The translations under genes were made by a program, and so were the position numbers. A model generated the notes under the pieces. The model worked only from the letters and a program-made list of their open reading frames with translations. It was not told where the DNA came from and ran no database searches. Below are positions 44,341 through 56,334 of a stretch of 64,000 bases of DNA, one piece after another. The DNA comes from Phytophthora quininea (taxonomy: Eukaryota; Oomycota; Peronosporomycetes; Peronosporales; Peronosporaceae). Within the stretch, counting starts at the first letter, position 1. Every line of letters starts with the position of its first letter. The stretch is taken from positions 34,785 through 98,784 of the forward strand of contig JAAVTG010001027.1 of the NCBI GenBank assembly GCA_011947345.1, written 5' to 3'.

Positions 44341-46328
44341 CTAAGTTTCCTTGGCCAAAATGGCAGCTCCATCAGAATAAATCAATGCAGCAGTTGAACT
44401 AGGAACGTTGCCGACAGCGAGAATAAACAAACGAGAATTGAATGACATGATGGTCGGTACGGCGAGCACATTTCGCGAGAAGCAAGCTAGCCAAATAGAC
44501 TTTTCGTGGCTCTTCCTTCCCCATGGCGAAGTCATTCCTTTTCGTGAAATGTTGTAGTTTACCACACCATTCCCTCTTTCGCATTGTGGACGCACAGGCG
44601 CACGCTTTTTCATGATCAAAGCACAGCTCACAACACGCGGCTTGACGGCTGGTTCATCAAAATCAGGTTTCACGTCACGCGGCTGGATATCACGCGACGA
44701 TATCCAGGCATTGCCAGTATTCGGGATGTTTGTCTGAGAAAGCGATGCCTCCAGATCTTGAATATTTGTCGACGGCACTTCACGGAAGCAATGTTAGTAT
44801 GAGGCTAACAACGTGATAAAGCACAAACCTTGCTTTTGAAACTCTGGTTCGTTTTTGATGGGAATCTGCATGATGTTGAAGTTTGTAACTTCTCTTCCTG
44901 TTACCTGCCCAAAGAGCAAACCAGTTAGAGACAAAAGTCAGCAAAGCAGAGCATTGGCACGCCAAACCTCGAGCTCTTCGTAACCCGAGTCGGTCATTTG
45001 CTGCGAGTCTTCCTTGATTGTAATATTGACAGACGTCGCGTCGTCCTCTGACTCGCGTGCGTCTTCTTGATCTTCGATAGCTGGATCGCTACCCTCGTCC
45101 TCGTTTCCCTCAGCCGTCGACGTGTTTGTAGACGAGCGCAAGCTAAGATGTTCAGGAAAACTCATCATTTGCACGGACGAACCTGCAAAGTTAGCCAGGT
45201 TATTGCAGAAAGTATTGTCATTTGCAGCGGTGGGCGGTTTGGCGTATATTACGCTGCCTGCAAGTTCCGGCACGCTCGTGAACACGGCTCCCATTGATCG
45301 AAACAGCTCCACTCTCCTCTCCACGTCAGCAAACGAGCTCGACGGGTCACTTTCAGCCGGCACCCGCTCGCTCTGTTGTCCTGTATTCGAAAACCCTGAA
45401 CTCTGCGCGGGTTCCACAAACAATACCTGTTTTCCTGGTACATGCTTCTCCAACTCCCGTATCAATTGCTCATCTTCTTCAAAACCTTGATACGCTTTGA
45501 TCACTTCTCCGTCCATAGCTGCAACCAAGTCCTGCATAGACTGCGGCATCAGAAACACCACCACAAACCCTCGGAACAGCGTCTTCCTCGACGGGTTCGG
45601 CAAGTAATTCGTTTCGACTTCTGGCATCGTCGGATCCGACGGTAAAAATCCTCACATCTTGGCAGTGGCTCTGCCAGACTCGAGCGGTTTAGAATGGCGT
45701 AGATCCACGGCGTGCACACCACCGGCTGGTTATACACTAGAGCCCAAAGAACTTTCACAGTTGCTACGATTTTGCCTGGGTCCATGATGCAGTGCGTCGC
45801 CTCTTGGCTCTCGGCAGCCACCAAGTGCATGCCGATGCGTTGGCACGTTTCATTGACTTGGGTCCGACGAGCCCGCTGGATACGGGACGCCACCAGCACG
45901 AACACTTGGTAGCGCACCCGCAGCACCGTCCGCTTGGCGCCGAAGGAGATCTCATCGCCGTGGCGCAGTCTGCGAGCCCCGAAGCATTGATCCTGGTTGA
46001 CGAAGGACCCGAATCGGGAGTCCTGGTCTACAAGTTCCAAGGAAGGACGACTGGACGGGTCGGAAAGCTGTTCTGGGGACAGAGAGCCCACGCGGATGAG
46101 CGCGTGTGTACGGGAGATGGAGCCGTCGGCGTGGAAATTGAAGTGGCAGCGCTTGCGACCCACGCTCCACTCGCCGGCGACGAGGTAGTAGGTCGTGTCG
46201 GCGCTGATGAGGTCGAGTACGTTTTCGTTTTTAGGACAAGTTAGAATTTCTTCCGCAAACTCATTGTCAGCAGTGCTGGTCTCAGCATCATGCACACGAA
46301 CGCTGATGTACCCGCCCACGACTGGCAA
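44341..46328 (-). CDS. Nibrin-like protein (FHA and BRCT domains)
   Basis: The N-terminal FHA domain is clear (VAGEWSVGRKRCHFNF, SISRTHALI, VDQDSRFGSFVN). A BRCT region follows (THCIMDPGKIVATVKVLWAL, VCTPWIYAIL) and a second BRCT-like part (RGFVVVFLMPQSMQDLVAAM). This is the order of nibrin/NBS1, which recruits Mre11-Rad50 to DNA breaks. A Ser/Asp/Glu-rich region is followed by small exons, with introns at about 44960-44915 and 44830-44780. Near the C terminus, HFTKRNDF resembles the Mre11-binding N-x-K-x-F-x-K motif in one frame. Frame changes lie near 45650 and 44550. There is no ATG in frame at the start, so the 5' end is uncertain. Confidence 0.7.
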
Positions 46329-47585
46329 AATGAGTGAGCATGACCTGCCTGGTGAGCTGTGTGTCGTCCCCCAAGTTTGCGTCGCCGTGCCATTGCTGAT
46401 CAGGAACCGCTAGCACACAGTGCCCAAAGCGAGCGCAGTCGTTCGGTCTTCCTTTTGCCGGCGGGGCAACCACCTGACGTTGAAGAACGAACTGCAGTCC
46501 TGAGGCGCATCGCCGGGATTCGCAATCAGAGCTGCAATGAGAGCTGCTATAATATGCGGGTGCCAACGGGGTCGGCGCGAGGCAGTAAGGACGTGGCTGG
46601 TTGCCTGGAGCGCGTAGCGACACGACTTTGCGCGCCGACAAACGCTGATGATCGGATGCCACATGGACTGGTTGTAAACAGCGGCACTTGGGCCGGTTGT
46701 CGAGAAGAGAGCACGAGCAAGCTGTCTTCACTGTTCGACTCGACAGCAGCAGCGTAGGAGCGTGGTGCGACCCATCGTTGAACTAGCCCGCACTTGCTTC
46801 GAGCTTCCTCGCGCCGCGAGTTGTGGCCCACATCGCCATCGGGCCGCCATGCGGGAGCGAGGCAAATCCGAACTGCAATCGACAGCCTGTGCCTCAACCA
46901 CGCCACTACACTTTGCACCTGCAGCGTCGATTATGCCACTGTTGCAGCACTTACGTAGTAGAGCTCGCCTGCAACTTGTTCAAGGAGCCAGATCGCAGCA
47001 ATGGCTTTCCGTTGCAGTGTCGCGACGTTTCTGAAGTTCCGTGGCGTTTAACAATCATAGCGGAACAGCAGGCGCGGCACGGGGTCTGGGTTGACGGGGA
47101 AACAAGCGGGCCGGGCTCGTGTGCACGAGGCGGCAACGGGCTCCGCCATGACGAGAAAACGAGGCTCGCCAGCACGCACTTGTGACGGAGAGCAGCGTTG
47201 TGAACGGACCAACGCAGGCAACGGACGGCTCTCTGTCTTTAGGTATACCGTCCGTCTTTGCATATTGAACTTGGTCAACGCCGGGACGAAACTGAAGGAC
47301 CCAACTTGAAGCTTCCGCGATGAACTCGACGCGCCAAGACCAACACCACAGGAACGCATGGAGCTTGGTGGTCTGCAGACCCTGGCTGCTGTCGCGGTTC
47401 CTCCTCAAGATACGAGACGTTCAGTGCCGCTGCTGAGCGTTAGAGTGCTGCTCCAAAGACTTTGGAACAAATAGGTTTATCCTCGTGAAGTCGATAGTCG
47501 TAGTTGCATCTATTTCAACAGGGTTGAACGGCGTGCGCTGAACGGGCCACTTCGGAATCTACGCGGCAGGCCCAACCAGCCAGCC
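46329..47585. other. Long stretch without recognisable gene
   Basis: Many short overlapping frames occur on both strands and none has motifs. The region separates the divergent nibrin-like and regulator genes and may hold both promoters. Its GC content resembles coding DNA, so a decayed gene cannot be excluded. Confidence 0.45.
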
Positions 47586-48811
47586 ATGCTCACCACGCCA
47601 ACACCAGCACCATTGCCAAGATTCGGCTCCTCCACCGTGGATACCACGCGGTCGCCGTCGTCGCCGTCCTCCTTCTTCTCGCCCGACATAAAGGTGTGTA
47701 GTAGCGCGAAATTGGGTCGCTCGATCCCTCGACTCACCTCCATTTTGTGCGATCCGCAGTTCGGACTGAGCCACCTCCTCGAAGCCGCCGAGCAAGTGCG
47801 TCCGCCGATGACCGACATCTCGTCGCCGTTCGGCCGCGTCAGCCCGCTCAAGCGCTCACAGCCGCTGCCTTCCATCAATTCGATGGGCTTCTCACTTGAA
47901 GCCTCTGCCACTTCAAGCGAGCCCGCATCGGCTCGGACGTCAGTCTCGACGTGCAAGCTTCCTACAGTCTGCTCGGTCATATGCCGCGTCAAGCTATGAT
48001 CTATCCGTCGATACCTCAGCAGCACCAAAACAACCACCAGACCGTGGCGTACGCGCCGACCATTGAAGTGCAGAGCCCCAGCAGCGCTGGATCAACGTCA
48101 CCACTACCCACCATGAGAATCGACACGGGGTACTCCACTAGCCCTGTTAACCGAAGTGACACGCCCTCGGTTTGGGACACGGTGCTCACCACGGGCAAGT
48201 TCCCGATTGAGGTCGGTCTTAGCGAGAATGGGGCCGAACAGACGTCGCCAACGACGTCGTTCGTCGCTATAAGTTCGAGCTCAATGAAGGACGAAGTTCC
48301 CCGTGACTCGTTCAACCCGCTGAGCCTCAAATCCATCATGAACAACGACTCGACAGTGACGTCTTCGAGCGTGTTGGACATGGCCATCACCAACTCCAAC
48401 CTCACCCGACAGAGTCCTCCCAGCAAACCCAGAGCATTGACTAAGAAGTCGAGTCAACGGGTGCTGAAGCGGTCCGACTACTCGCAGCACGGGATGGTGC
48501 GCAGCGGACGGTGGTCCATGGAGGAAGAGAACTACGCCAAAGCGATGATCGAAGCCTTCAAAGCTGGGTACCTGCCGCTCCACGGCAATGTGTCGCTGCG
48601 CAAGTTCCTCTCGGAAGTGCTCGTGTGCCACCCCATGCGCATCAGCAAGAAGTTCGTGGGCTATGTGCGCAAGTATCACTGGTACCGAATCGCTGCCGGC
48701 AAGTGCGACCCGGAGGCCAAGCGGCACGCGCTGCAGCAGTTGTGCCTCCTCGAGCGCGTGTTCTGGACGTCGCTGCAGCAGAATAGCGAGTGGTCCGCCA
48801 GCTTTCACTGA
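47586..48811 (+). CDS. Probable transcriptional regulator with an M-R-I-S-K-K-F domain
   Basis: A long Ser/Pro/Thr-rich N terminus is followed by a conserved C-terminal domain: GRWSMEEENYAKAMIEAFKA, then LRKFLSEVLVCHPMRISKKF, then YVRKYHWYRIAAG. Proteins with this Trp-start, MRISKKF-type domain are common in oomycetes and diatoms and look like DNA- or chromatin-associated proteins, but I know of no proven activity. A frame change lies in the N-terminal part, where the frame from 47586 gives way to one readable from about 47951 to the stop at 48811. The C-terminal domain is intact. Confidence 0.65.
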
Positions 48812-48889
48812 GACGAATAAGTTGGCGACGAGCGTATTTAAGAAGGAAGATGAAGGCCAAGCAGATAAGTAGTTGTACAAGAACTACAT

Positions 48890-48915
48890 GTAGTAGTAGT
48901 AGTAGTAGTAGTATG
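48890..48915 (+). repeat. (GTA)n microsatellite
   Basis: Eight to nine GTA units lie just downstream of the regulator gene. On the minus strand they would read as a Tyr run at the end of the frame from the neighbouring effector relic. Confidence 0.9.
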
Positions 48916-49081
48916 GCGTCATTGTGCTTTCGAAATGAATCGTCGTTCGGGTAGTATTGCTGGTAAGCTGTGCTCGATAGTTTTGCAAAAACAAAATATC
49001 GTCAAAAGCACGTGAAGGAAAAACCTTGACAGAATTTTCCGAAACTGCGAACACAGCAACGCGTATGTGGCCATAAACCTT

Positions 49082-49540
49082 AAACAAGGCGCTTGATATC
49101 CATGAGAAAAATCTTGTAGTCGTTGCGAACCAATCGCGCGGCAGCGGAGCCCCGAATCTGTTGTCGAAGGCTTGCAGATCTGTTCCCTTCTTGGTACAAT
49201 CTTGGAAAACCGGAATGCGGACGTTCCCATCATCGTCTTCAGGAGTTCCTGATCCTTTGCTATATTTGCCTCAGCAGCTGCCTTCTCGGCCGCTTTTGCT
49301 GAAGGTGACCATTGAACACCTTGTTCAGACCGAAAAACGAAAGGATGCCTCTTTCTTCGTCTGCAGCATCGTCGTTGGCATCAACGGTTTCGAGTCGCCG
49401 CAAGAGTTTGTGGGTGCTACGTAGAGAAGTACCTTCGGAGTTGGCAGTTTTCAGGGGGAATCAACACGAGTCGAAGACACGACACCACCATAGACGATGA
49501 ATGACACCACAATGGCAATTATCAAGCAGGAAAGTCGCAT
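49082..49540 (-). pseudogene. RXLR-dEER-type effector, frame-broken
   Basis: The signal peptide MRLSCLIIAIVVSFIVYGGV starts at 49540. After one frame change at a CCCCC run (about 49455), KLLRRL stands in the RXLR position and ADEERG is a dEER motif. After another change a helical stretch (AEKAAAEANIAKDQELLKTM) follows, and in a third frame GNVRIPVFQDCTKKGTDLQA. The last two segments align with the effector at 42041-42513, so the two are paralogues. The frame runs on toward the microsatellite at 48890 without a clear end. Confidence 0.75.
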
Positions 49541-49836
49541 TGTGTGGCGCGGGCTACCGGTAATTCGATAATGAAATAGAACTCGCTGCAATGCGTTCGC
49601 AGTGATAGCTTTGAAATGGTTGGATTATGCGCTCATAAAATTTGCGTTTTCGAAGAAAATCACCGTAAAGACCATCTTTTCATTCAACCCGCACGAATTT
49701 GCCTGATCGACAGCAAATGGCATCCCCTTCATTAGTCGTCGAGTTCGTGCGACGCAACCAATTCGCCGTCGACACTGGTTTTCCAAGATGTCGGTGGTAT
49801 AAATGAGTTACATACACCAGCTCTTGTGATAGGAAG
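49541..49836. other. Intergenic stretch between effector relic and LINE
   Basis: This AT-rich sequence upstream of the effector signal peptide probably includes its promoter. No genes or repeats were recognised. Confidence 0.5.
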
Positions 49837-49904
49837 GAAATTGAATTGATTAATTGTTTAGCGGATTTCTCGTCTTAAGGTGATAAGCTATCTATCCGTG
49901 AGAG

Positions 49905-50575
49905 TTACGTTCGTGTCGTCCACATGTGGTGCATGGGTTCCGGGATATTATTTTCTGGCGGATCAAAGCCAAGTTTTTGCAGCACACAGACCACAGTAGC
50001 GCGGTTGCAATGAAACTCATGTGCGTGTTGGTAGAGGAATTGGTAGTGCGTCTTGAACGAGTTCAGCAGATTGAGAATATTTGGCGCTTCAGCTGTTGTT
50101 TCCTGGAAGTGAATGTCGTTCCTGAGCCGCCATGTTGCGTGAAACACTATCGCTGTGTAGATCCTCCATAGAAGTATCCGTTCTTTGTGCTCACTTTTCC
50201 AGTTCCCACGAAGATCTTGCAATCTTGGGAAGAGCAGCAACTTCCAGCTTAGGTCGACGCAAAAGAACCTCGACCACCGGCTCCATAGTTCGCTCCACAT
50301 TGGTTCTAATGACGGGCACGTGAAAAAACTGTGTTCTGCCGTTTCGATCTCCTGGCATTCCGGACGAACGCAGTTTTGGATGGTAGGATTTAGTTCTCTG
50401 AGGAAGTATAGTCGTGAACCGACTGTGAGGTCTCCGAAGCACATTCGTACTATTACATCACGAATTACCGGCAGTAGATATCCACGTAGAGAAAGCACAC
50501 TGGACAAGGTCTCATGAATCCTTTGTCGAGGACACCCCAGGTCTTCCATCGGATGATGCATCAACTCCGGAACTT
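49905..50575 (-). pseudogene. LINE ORF2, C-terminal end
   Basis: The last part of ORF2 has a zinc-ribbon-like motif near CVRPECQEIETAEHSFFTC (Cys-x3-Cys...His-x4-Cys) followed by a Trp-rich tail. This is the usual C terminus of LINE reverse transcriptases. It continues at 56424-57203 beyond the DIRS-like insertion. The same region is present at 62078-62750. Confidence 0.8.
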
Positions 50576-50787
50576 GATCTTCTATCGGCAAGTTGGCGAA
50601 GAAAGGGTTTTCGGAACGCTAGTAATGGTAACGTTGGTGGCAAATCAACACTTGCCATCGCTGCGCGCCAGAACCAACCAAAACCACAGCTAGCTCTCAA
50701 CCAGTAGTTACTTTCGCTTCACCGTGCTCGAACGCACCGTTTAGTTTAGAGTAGTTTCGCTCATTCCGAGTTTTGTTCGCTAAAGCT
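50575..50787 (+). repeat. DIRS-like element, repeat A1 (left end)
   Basis: 213 bp, repeated at 56104-56316. It forms the left half of a split direct repeat pair (A1 - coding - B1 A2 B2). Confidence 0.92.
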
Positions 50788-50832
50788 CAGTCCCCGACTA
50801 AATCAGCCAACTTACAAGTCGTCCCCTCTACT

Positions 50833-52819
50833 ATGGCACCCTCGTCTCCGGCATCCTTCACCGTGTTGCTCTTTCCCGAAGACCTACCGTCAACCGCTGG
50901 TATTAGCACCCCGGTGTACGCTACTGCCACGATGCGACCCGGTCGCGATGCCGCCGTGGTGCTCTTGTCGTCCCCAAACGTCCGACTCCAAGTTCCGAAC
51001 GACACCGTCCAAAACCGTCAGGTCGATGGCGCTGAGCACGACAACGGCGCCCCGGGGAGTGGCTTCGCAAGGCAGTTGTCGGGCTCAGGACTCCTACATA
51101 CGTGGTTGGCCAGGTGGTGGCATACTCGAGGGACGTGGCCACTATTCGAACGCTTCTTGGGGATTTTCAGTCGAAAATCACTGACTTACGTGAAGTTTCG
51201 CCTGTTCACTGCTTCCTATTTGGCAAACACGAAGTCAACCCGGACGAACTGTCAATCGACGACATGGATGACCAACTCTCCACCGCCCTCGATCGCATTC
51301 TCGGCTCTACAGGTCGCGGGTCGCGATCAATTCAGAGGATTCTAACAGGTCTCGTTCCTCCTTGCGATCAGCCGCAACCGGAGGATACATTGCGTTGGAC
51401 CAACGCCGTGACGGGCGTGGACTCAGTCGTTAGCGTTCGCCACGCCGTTGATTTTACGCATTTTATCGACGGCAACCGACGGGTTCCTTCTATACTTCGC
51501 TCTACAATCGGAACTCGTTTCGATGATGACCCTAGTCAGTCAGGTAGGAGCTGACCGCACCTACCAGCGTCCATGCTCGGTCTACCAATGACCTTGAAGA
51601 GATGTTGAATGCTATCGACGCATCTGAAATTGGGGAGGTACCAGGCCAATCGAGTTCCAACCCGGCGGCCGCGATGGCCAACATCAATCAGAGTGCATCG
51701 CTGGACAATCACGGTAAAATTCTCGCGGCGATTGCCGATGATCCCCGCTTGGTTCGTTTCTACCTGAACTTTTGCCAGTCCACATCTTCAAAGCGCCCAG
51801 CTCCGTTAGAGGATTCAAGACCTGCTCAACGTCAGCGACTGCACGCGCCATCGGAACTGCTGTCGCTTCCTGGCTCTGGAAACCGACCATCGAAGCATGC
51901 ATTTGCTCCAACGACGACCCAGCTACTGATTCACGATATGCTCACCGCACCGGAGTATGCAGGTAAGGAACCATCTGCGTTAGTTGACTTGATGATATCG
52001 TCTAGGTCCACCAAGTTCCAACCGCACCCCGCTATTATCACTCGCGTATTCGATTTTCAATTTGGAGCACGTGGTCTGTCTGTCCTGCACTTCAAGCGCT
52101 TCGATTTTGCGGCAAGGCGCGCTTGGTATGCGGATGGGTCGGTCAACTTGAATAACTTCTCTACCTCGGTGGCGATGCCGAAGGCCGGAAAAGCAGAGAC
52201 GATCGACGACGTTGCCAACGCCCTCACCGTCTTGCATTTGTTCGTGGAGGAATTCTTCGACACGCACACATGCCGTCTCATCAGTGGTGCGCGCGAATTC
52301 ATGGAGGAACTTCGTGGATACTGTCAATGGAGCTCCCAAGATGTTGGGACCATTGCGTTCTGGCTGGACCGCGTCCTGGAAGACTACCGAGCAGCGACGG
52401 AAGTTGATGCCGGCTATGGATCCGCTACCCGTACGAAGCTTCGTGACCGCCTTTCTCTCAAAGACTCGGACCTTCAGAGCGCGTTGTACATTATCCAGTC
52501 CGAACGAGTCGCCGCTCTGCTGAATCCAGCGACTCGCCAAGGCAAGCCTATCAACCACGGCAGGCACGAGGGTCCTCGACGCCACGACTCCCACCGGAAT
52601 GGCAGAAGGACTCCGGATGAAGTGATTGAGGCGCTTCCACGAAAGGGTCGCCAAACCGTTTGCATGAAGTACTTATCCGCAGGTGGCTGCGTCTCAAAAA
52701 GTGAGGAACGGTGTGCGTTCCCAAACCACACCCATTTCCTACCGACAGAGTTACCTACCGTCGTTCGAGACCATATCACCCAGCATCTCGGAGGGCTCCG
52801 GGCCGAGCTTCGACAATGA
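50833..52819 (+). pseudogene. DIRS-like element Gag-type protein, frame-broken
   Basis: A Ser/Pro-rich N terminus is followed by a helical core (ETIDDVANALTVLHLFVEEF) and a C-terminal Cys/His cluster (CMKYLSAGGCVSKSEERCAF followed by His). This is a nucleocapsid-like finger. The part from 51602 on is one open frame; the first third (to about 51554) is in two other frames. It would package the element RNA. Confidence 0.65.
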
Positions 52820-53047
52820 AGCTATCCGTTTCCAGGTGACCGTGCTGGTGTCACCACCTCGAAACTAGCAGCTTCTTCTCTGCATGTCTCTACGTCGTCT
52901 CGTCAAGTCAAAACGTCACCGGTACTACTCACAGGAGTTCGAGTACGACCGCAACCAGCCCAACCGATCCGCCTGCGACCGCGTGAGCCGAAGTTTCGGG
53001 TCACTCCAGGCACCGTATCTGCCGTTCTCAGCGTCCTACGGATTCGA

Positions 53048-54914
53048 TTGCACGAGCACCAGCTCCTCCGCTGCAATCGGCTTCGTGAGGCCTTTCGCTC
53101 CGCTTCCATTCCGTTTCCGAAGAGCATCCCTGATGCAATTACGTCGCCCGATTCGTCCGGCCTACTCGACCGCACAATATCGTCCAGTTTGTCTCGCCTA
53201 GTGGAAAAGCTGCAGTTGACCCTGACGGAAACAATCCGTCTATGGCGAAACGAGTCTCCTGAAGATCAGCGGCCAAACAAGGCCATGGACCCCATGTGGC
53301 TCGACATACTCCTTCATGGATATCGCCACCGTCAGCGTGCCGTTACTGTAGCCACCTTTGGTGTCTCCCACACCTTCACAAGTCCACGATCCCCCGACAC
53401 TGAGCCCGCTCGCAATCACGCCAGTGCTCGAGAATTCAATCGTGCAGTCTTACGCAGTATTGGAGACGGGCAGGCCCAAGGAACGTATCTCGTGCTTGAC
53501 CTCCCTGTTGCCCTTCGGTGGTCAGCTCTTCGTTTTAGCCCTTTTGGCTGCGTTCCGAAGAAGGACGTCAACCCGACAGAATCCGCTCGACTAATTCACG
53601 ATTTATCGTACCCAGAAGACTCATCGATCAACAAGTGCTCGGCACAATCCGAGTTGCCTGATCTCAACTACGAGTCCGTGCGGCGCATCGCCCGTAGGAT
53701 TGAAGAGCTTGCGGAGCGGCACCCGACGCTGAAGATTAATCTACTCAAAGGGATGTGAAGACCGCCTTCCGGCTCATTGCCGTTGCAGCCAGCCTTGCTG
53801 CTCACTTTGCTGGCTCAACGCGTGATCTTGCTGTAATTGATCTGGCCCTCCCTTTCGGTTGGACTGGTTCGCCCTCATTCTACGGAGTATTCGGGGAAGG
53901 CATGTCATTTCTAGTGGCCCGGGAGAGCCCACACTCCCTGGATCCTTCTGACCCTGACCAGGAGCCGTTCTTCTCTTTCGTGTGGGTAGACGATCATATT
54001 CTTCTGGAGGTGGACAAAGGAAATCGTCTCGTGCTGGCAGAAGCTGCCCTTCGACTCAGTATGCTCGCTGTTCTTGGGCCAAACGCCATCAACGAAAAGA
54101 AGTTCTCGTCGTGGTCGACCAAGCTCGACGTTCTTGGATTATCATGGGATACTCAAGAACGAACGGTCTCGATGCCACCTGACAAAGTGCAAAAGCCCTA
54201 TCTCGAATTGCAGAGGCTCTTGAAACGGACCTGGTATCTCGTCATCTACTGGAAAAATTGCTTGGCTCATTGCGATACATGTGTCTGTGCTGTCGAGCGG
54301 CGCGGGCGTTCATCCAGCGCTTACACCAGGCATGGCATCTCACCCGTCGTTTCCAGCGCATTCGTCTGACTGCCGATGTTGTCCAGGATCTCCGCTGGGT
54401 TGAATGCCTCTTGCAAAATGGTGCGGCGAACAAAGTATCAACAAGCATCGTGGCTGACACCCTGAAGCCTACCGTGCACCTCTTCATGGACGCTTGTGAT
54501 GAAGGGCTTTGCGTTCTCTACCCTGCAGCTCGCGAATATTTTAGACTACACTTCGACGCAGAAGAGCTTCATGCAATCCAGTTCACGACGACCGACGAAT
54601 CAGCGCGCTTCAGCATCAACGTACGCGAGGCGCTGAGCGCGGTTCTTGCGATTCTTATATGGGGTCCTCGATGGTCAACGCATGTACGGGAGAGCAATCA
54701 ACCGGTTCATATTCGATGCTGGATCGACAACAAATCTGCGGTGGCATGGTTGGGTAACCAGCATTCTTGCAATCCTAGTGGTCAAGAACTCAATCGCGTG
54801 CTGGCGTGCGCTGAACTCCAGTTTGGGTTGCATGTATCGACCAAGCACCTGCAAGGTTCCTCGAACTACCTGGCGGATTTGGGCTCGAGAGCGTGGACCG
54901 GACACATGCTGCAA
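53048..54914 (+). pseudogene. DIRS-like reverse transcriptase and RNase H, frame-broken
   Basis: The RT part shows LIHDLSYPEDSSINKC and the catalytic VWVDDHILLEVD (about 53980). RNase H follows, with VHLFMDACDEGLCV, INVREALSAVLAI, CWIDNKSAVAWLGN and the last Asp in NYLADLGSRAW. This fused RT-RNase H and the sequence motifs are those of DIRS-type elements. The frame changes at 53756, where the next frame starts inside an ATG overlap (GATGTGAAG), and again near 54250. Confidence 0.82.
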
Positions 54915-54937
54915 ACCTGGACTAACTGTGTGCGTTC

Positions 54938-56032
54938 ATGGTGTTCCCAGGACATCCCGATCAAGTACCGAAAGATCTACAAGCCCAACTCGTATACCTG
55001 CAGTGGAACTCTCTCTCAGACACTTCCCGCAAGCGATACCTCCACACGTGGAAGCAGTGGTGCCAGTTCTGCAACAGGCGAGGAATTTCCTGCTGGCTCC
55101 CGGCCCACGACCCAGCTCAACAATCCCTACTCCTCATTATTTTCGCAGTTGAAAGCTGGAACACGCCGAACAACATGGCCCCGAACCGTTTCGAGACCGT
55201 ACGGGCCAAGATCAGCCATGTCCGATGGTGTCATCAAGCCTGCGCCGGCTTCCGACCACTTATCCAGCCTCAGCACGAGCTGGTCTTACGAGGAATCCGA
55301 CGCCTCAGCCCACCCCGACGTCAACGAGCCGCCGTCACCATTCCCATGCTCCAAGCCATCGCATCAGCAGCAAATTTCTCAGTCGCCCAGCACCGCGTCA
55401 TTTGTGGGGCTGCGGTGCTGGGCTTCTTCTTTTGTTTGAGAGGGGCGGAGTATTTAGCATCTCGAGGACAATTCCACGGCTACTGTCTTCAAGTCAAAGA
55501 CGTTGCAGTACTCGACAGCACTGGAGTTCCTACAAGCAGCTTCAACGCAGCGTCATCCGTCGAGATCACACTTCGAGGAAGCAAAACAGACCAAGTTGGG
55601 CAATCATCAAAACGCGTCCTACTCAAAAGTGATCAAGCGCCCGTCTGTCCGGTATTCGCAGCACTTCTATTGAAGCGCAACGCGCAAGTGCTACGACTGC
55701 CACCAGATCACCCGCTCTGCTCAACAAGCCAAGGAAGAGCCTTGTCGTCAGAAACAATGACACGAGTACTTCGAAGTGCAGCTACACAATGCGGTGAAGA
55801 GCCGAGTGGAATATCTACACACTCGCTGCGCACTGGAGGAGCTACGGCGATGCATTCCGCTGGATTCGACGCAGATACTATATGTATGCACAGCAGATGG
55901 GCCTCCGATGCGTATCAAGCCTACCTCCGACAGGCTCCTGCTCATCGACTTCAATTGGCCAAACGCATGGGGAATGCACTCGCAATCAACCATCATCTAC
56001 CCGACCATTTCATGGGGCAACATGAGCACTAG
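54938..56032 (+). CDS. DIRS-like tyrosine recombinase
   Basis: A 364-residue open frame has an N-terminal SAM-like domain (WNSLSDTSRKRYLHTWKQWC). The catalytic set is Arg in CLRGAEYL, the box HSLRTGG, and Tyr in AYQAYLRQ. It would resolve and integrate the circular DNA copy of the element. The frame is open to its stop in repeat B1. This is the only clearly intact coding region of the element. Confidence 0.88.
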   Translation: MVFPGHPDQVPKDLQAQLVYLQWNSLSDTSRKRYLHTWKQWCQFCNRRGISCWLPAHDPAQQSLLLIIFAVESWNTPNNMAPNRFETVRAKISHVRWCHQACAGFRPLIQPQHELVLRGIRRLSPPRRQRAAVTIPMLQAIASAANFSVAQHRVICGAAVLGFFFCLRGAEYLASRGQFHGYCLQVKDVAVLDSTGVPTSSFNAASSVEITLRGSKTDQVGQSSKRVLLKSDQAPVCPVFAALLLKRNAQVLRLPPDHPLCSTSQGRALSSETMTRVLRSAATQCGEEPSGISTHSLRTGGATAMHSAGFDADTICMHSRWASDAYQAYLRQAPAHRLQLAKRMGNALAINHHLPDHFMGQHEH

Positions 56033-56105
56033 TGCTCAAGTGGTCGGGTAAATAAATGATCGCGATTTGCACCCCACGCTGCATTACGACGGGTTGAAGG
56101 AAATG
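56017..56105 (+). repeat. DIRS-like element, repeat B1
   Basis: 89 bp, repeated at 56335-56423. It directly abuts repeat A2, with which it shares the central TG. Confidence 0.9.
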
Positions 56106-56316
56106 ATCTTCTATCGGCAAGTTGGCGAAGAAAGGGTTTTCGGAACGCTAGTAATGGTAACGTTGGTGGCAAATCAACACTTGCCATCGCTGCGCGCCAG
56201 AACCAACCAAAACCACAGCTAGCTCTCAACCAGTAGTTACTTTCGCTTCACCGTGCTCGAACGCACCGTTTAGTTTAGAGTAGTTTCGCTCATTCCGAGT
56301 TTTGTTCGCTAAAGCT
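56104..56316 (+). repeat. DIRS-like element, repeat A2
   Basis: 213 bp, the same as A1 (50575-50787) in the parts compared. Confidence 0.9.
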
Positions 56317-56334
56317 ACCCACCACTCCACACCC

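Noticed and set aside
46288..47408. Several overlapping frames of 100-130 codons on both strands
   Set aside because: None has a signal peptide, a domain or a consistent codon pattern, and they overlap each other, so no gene is called.
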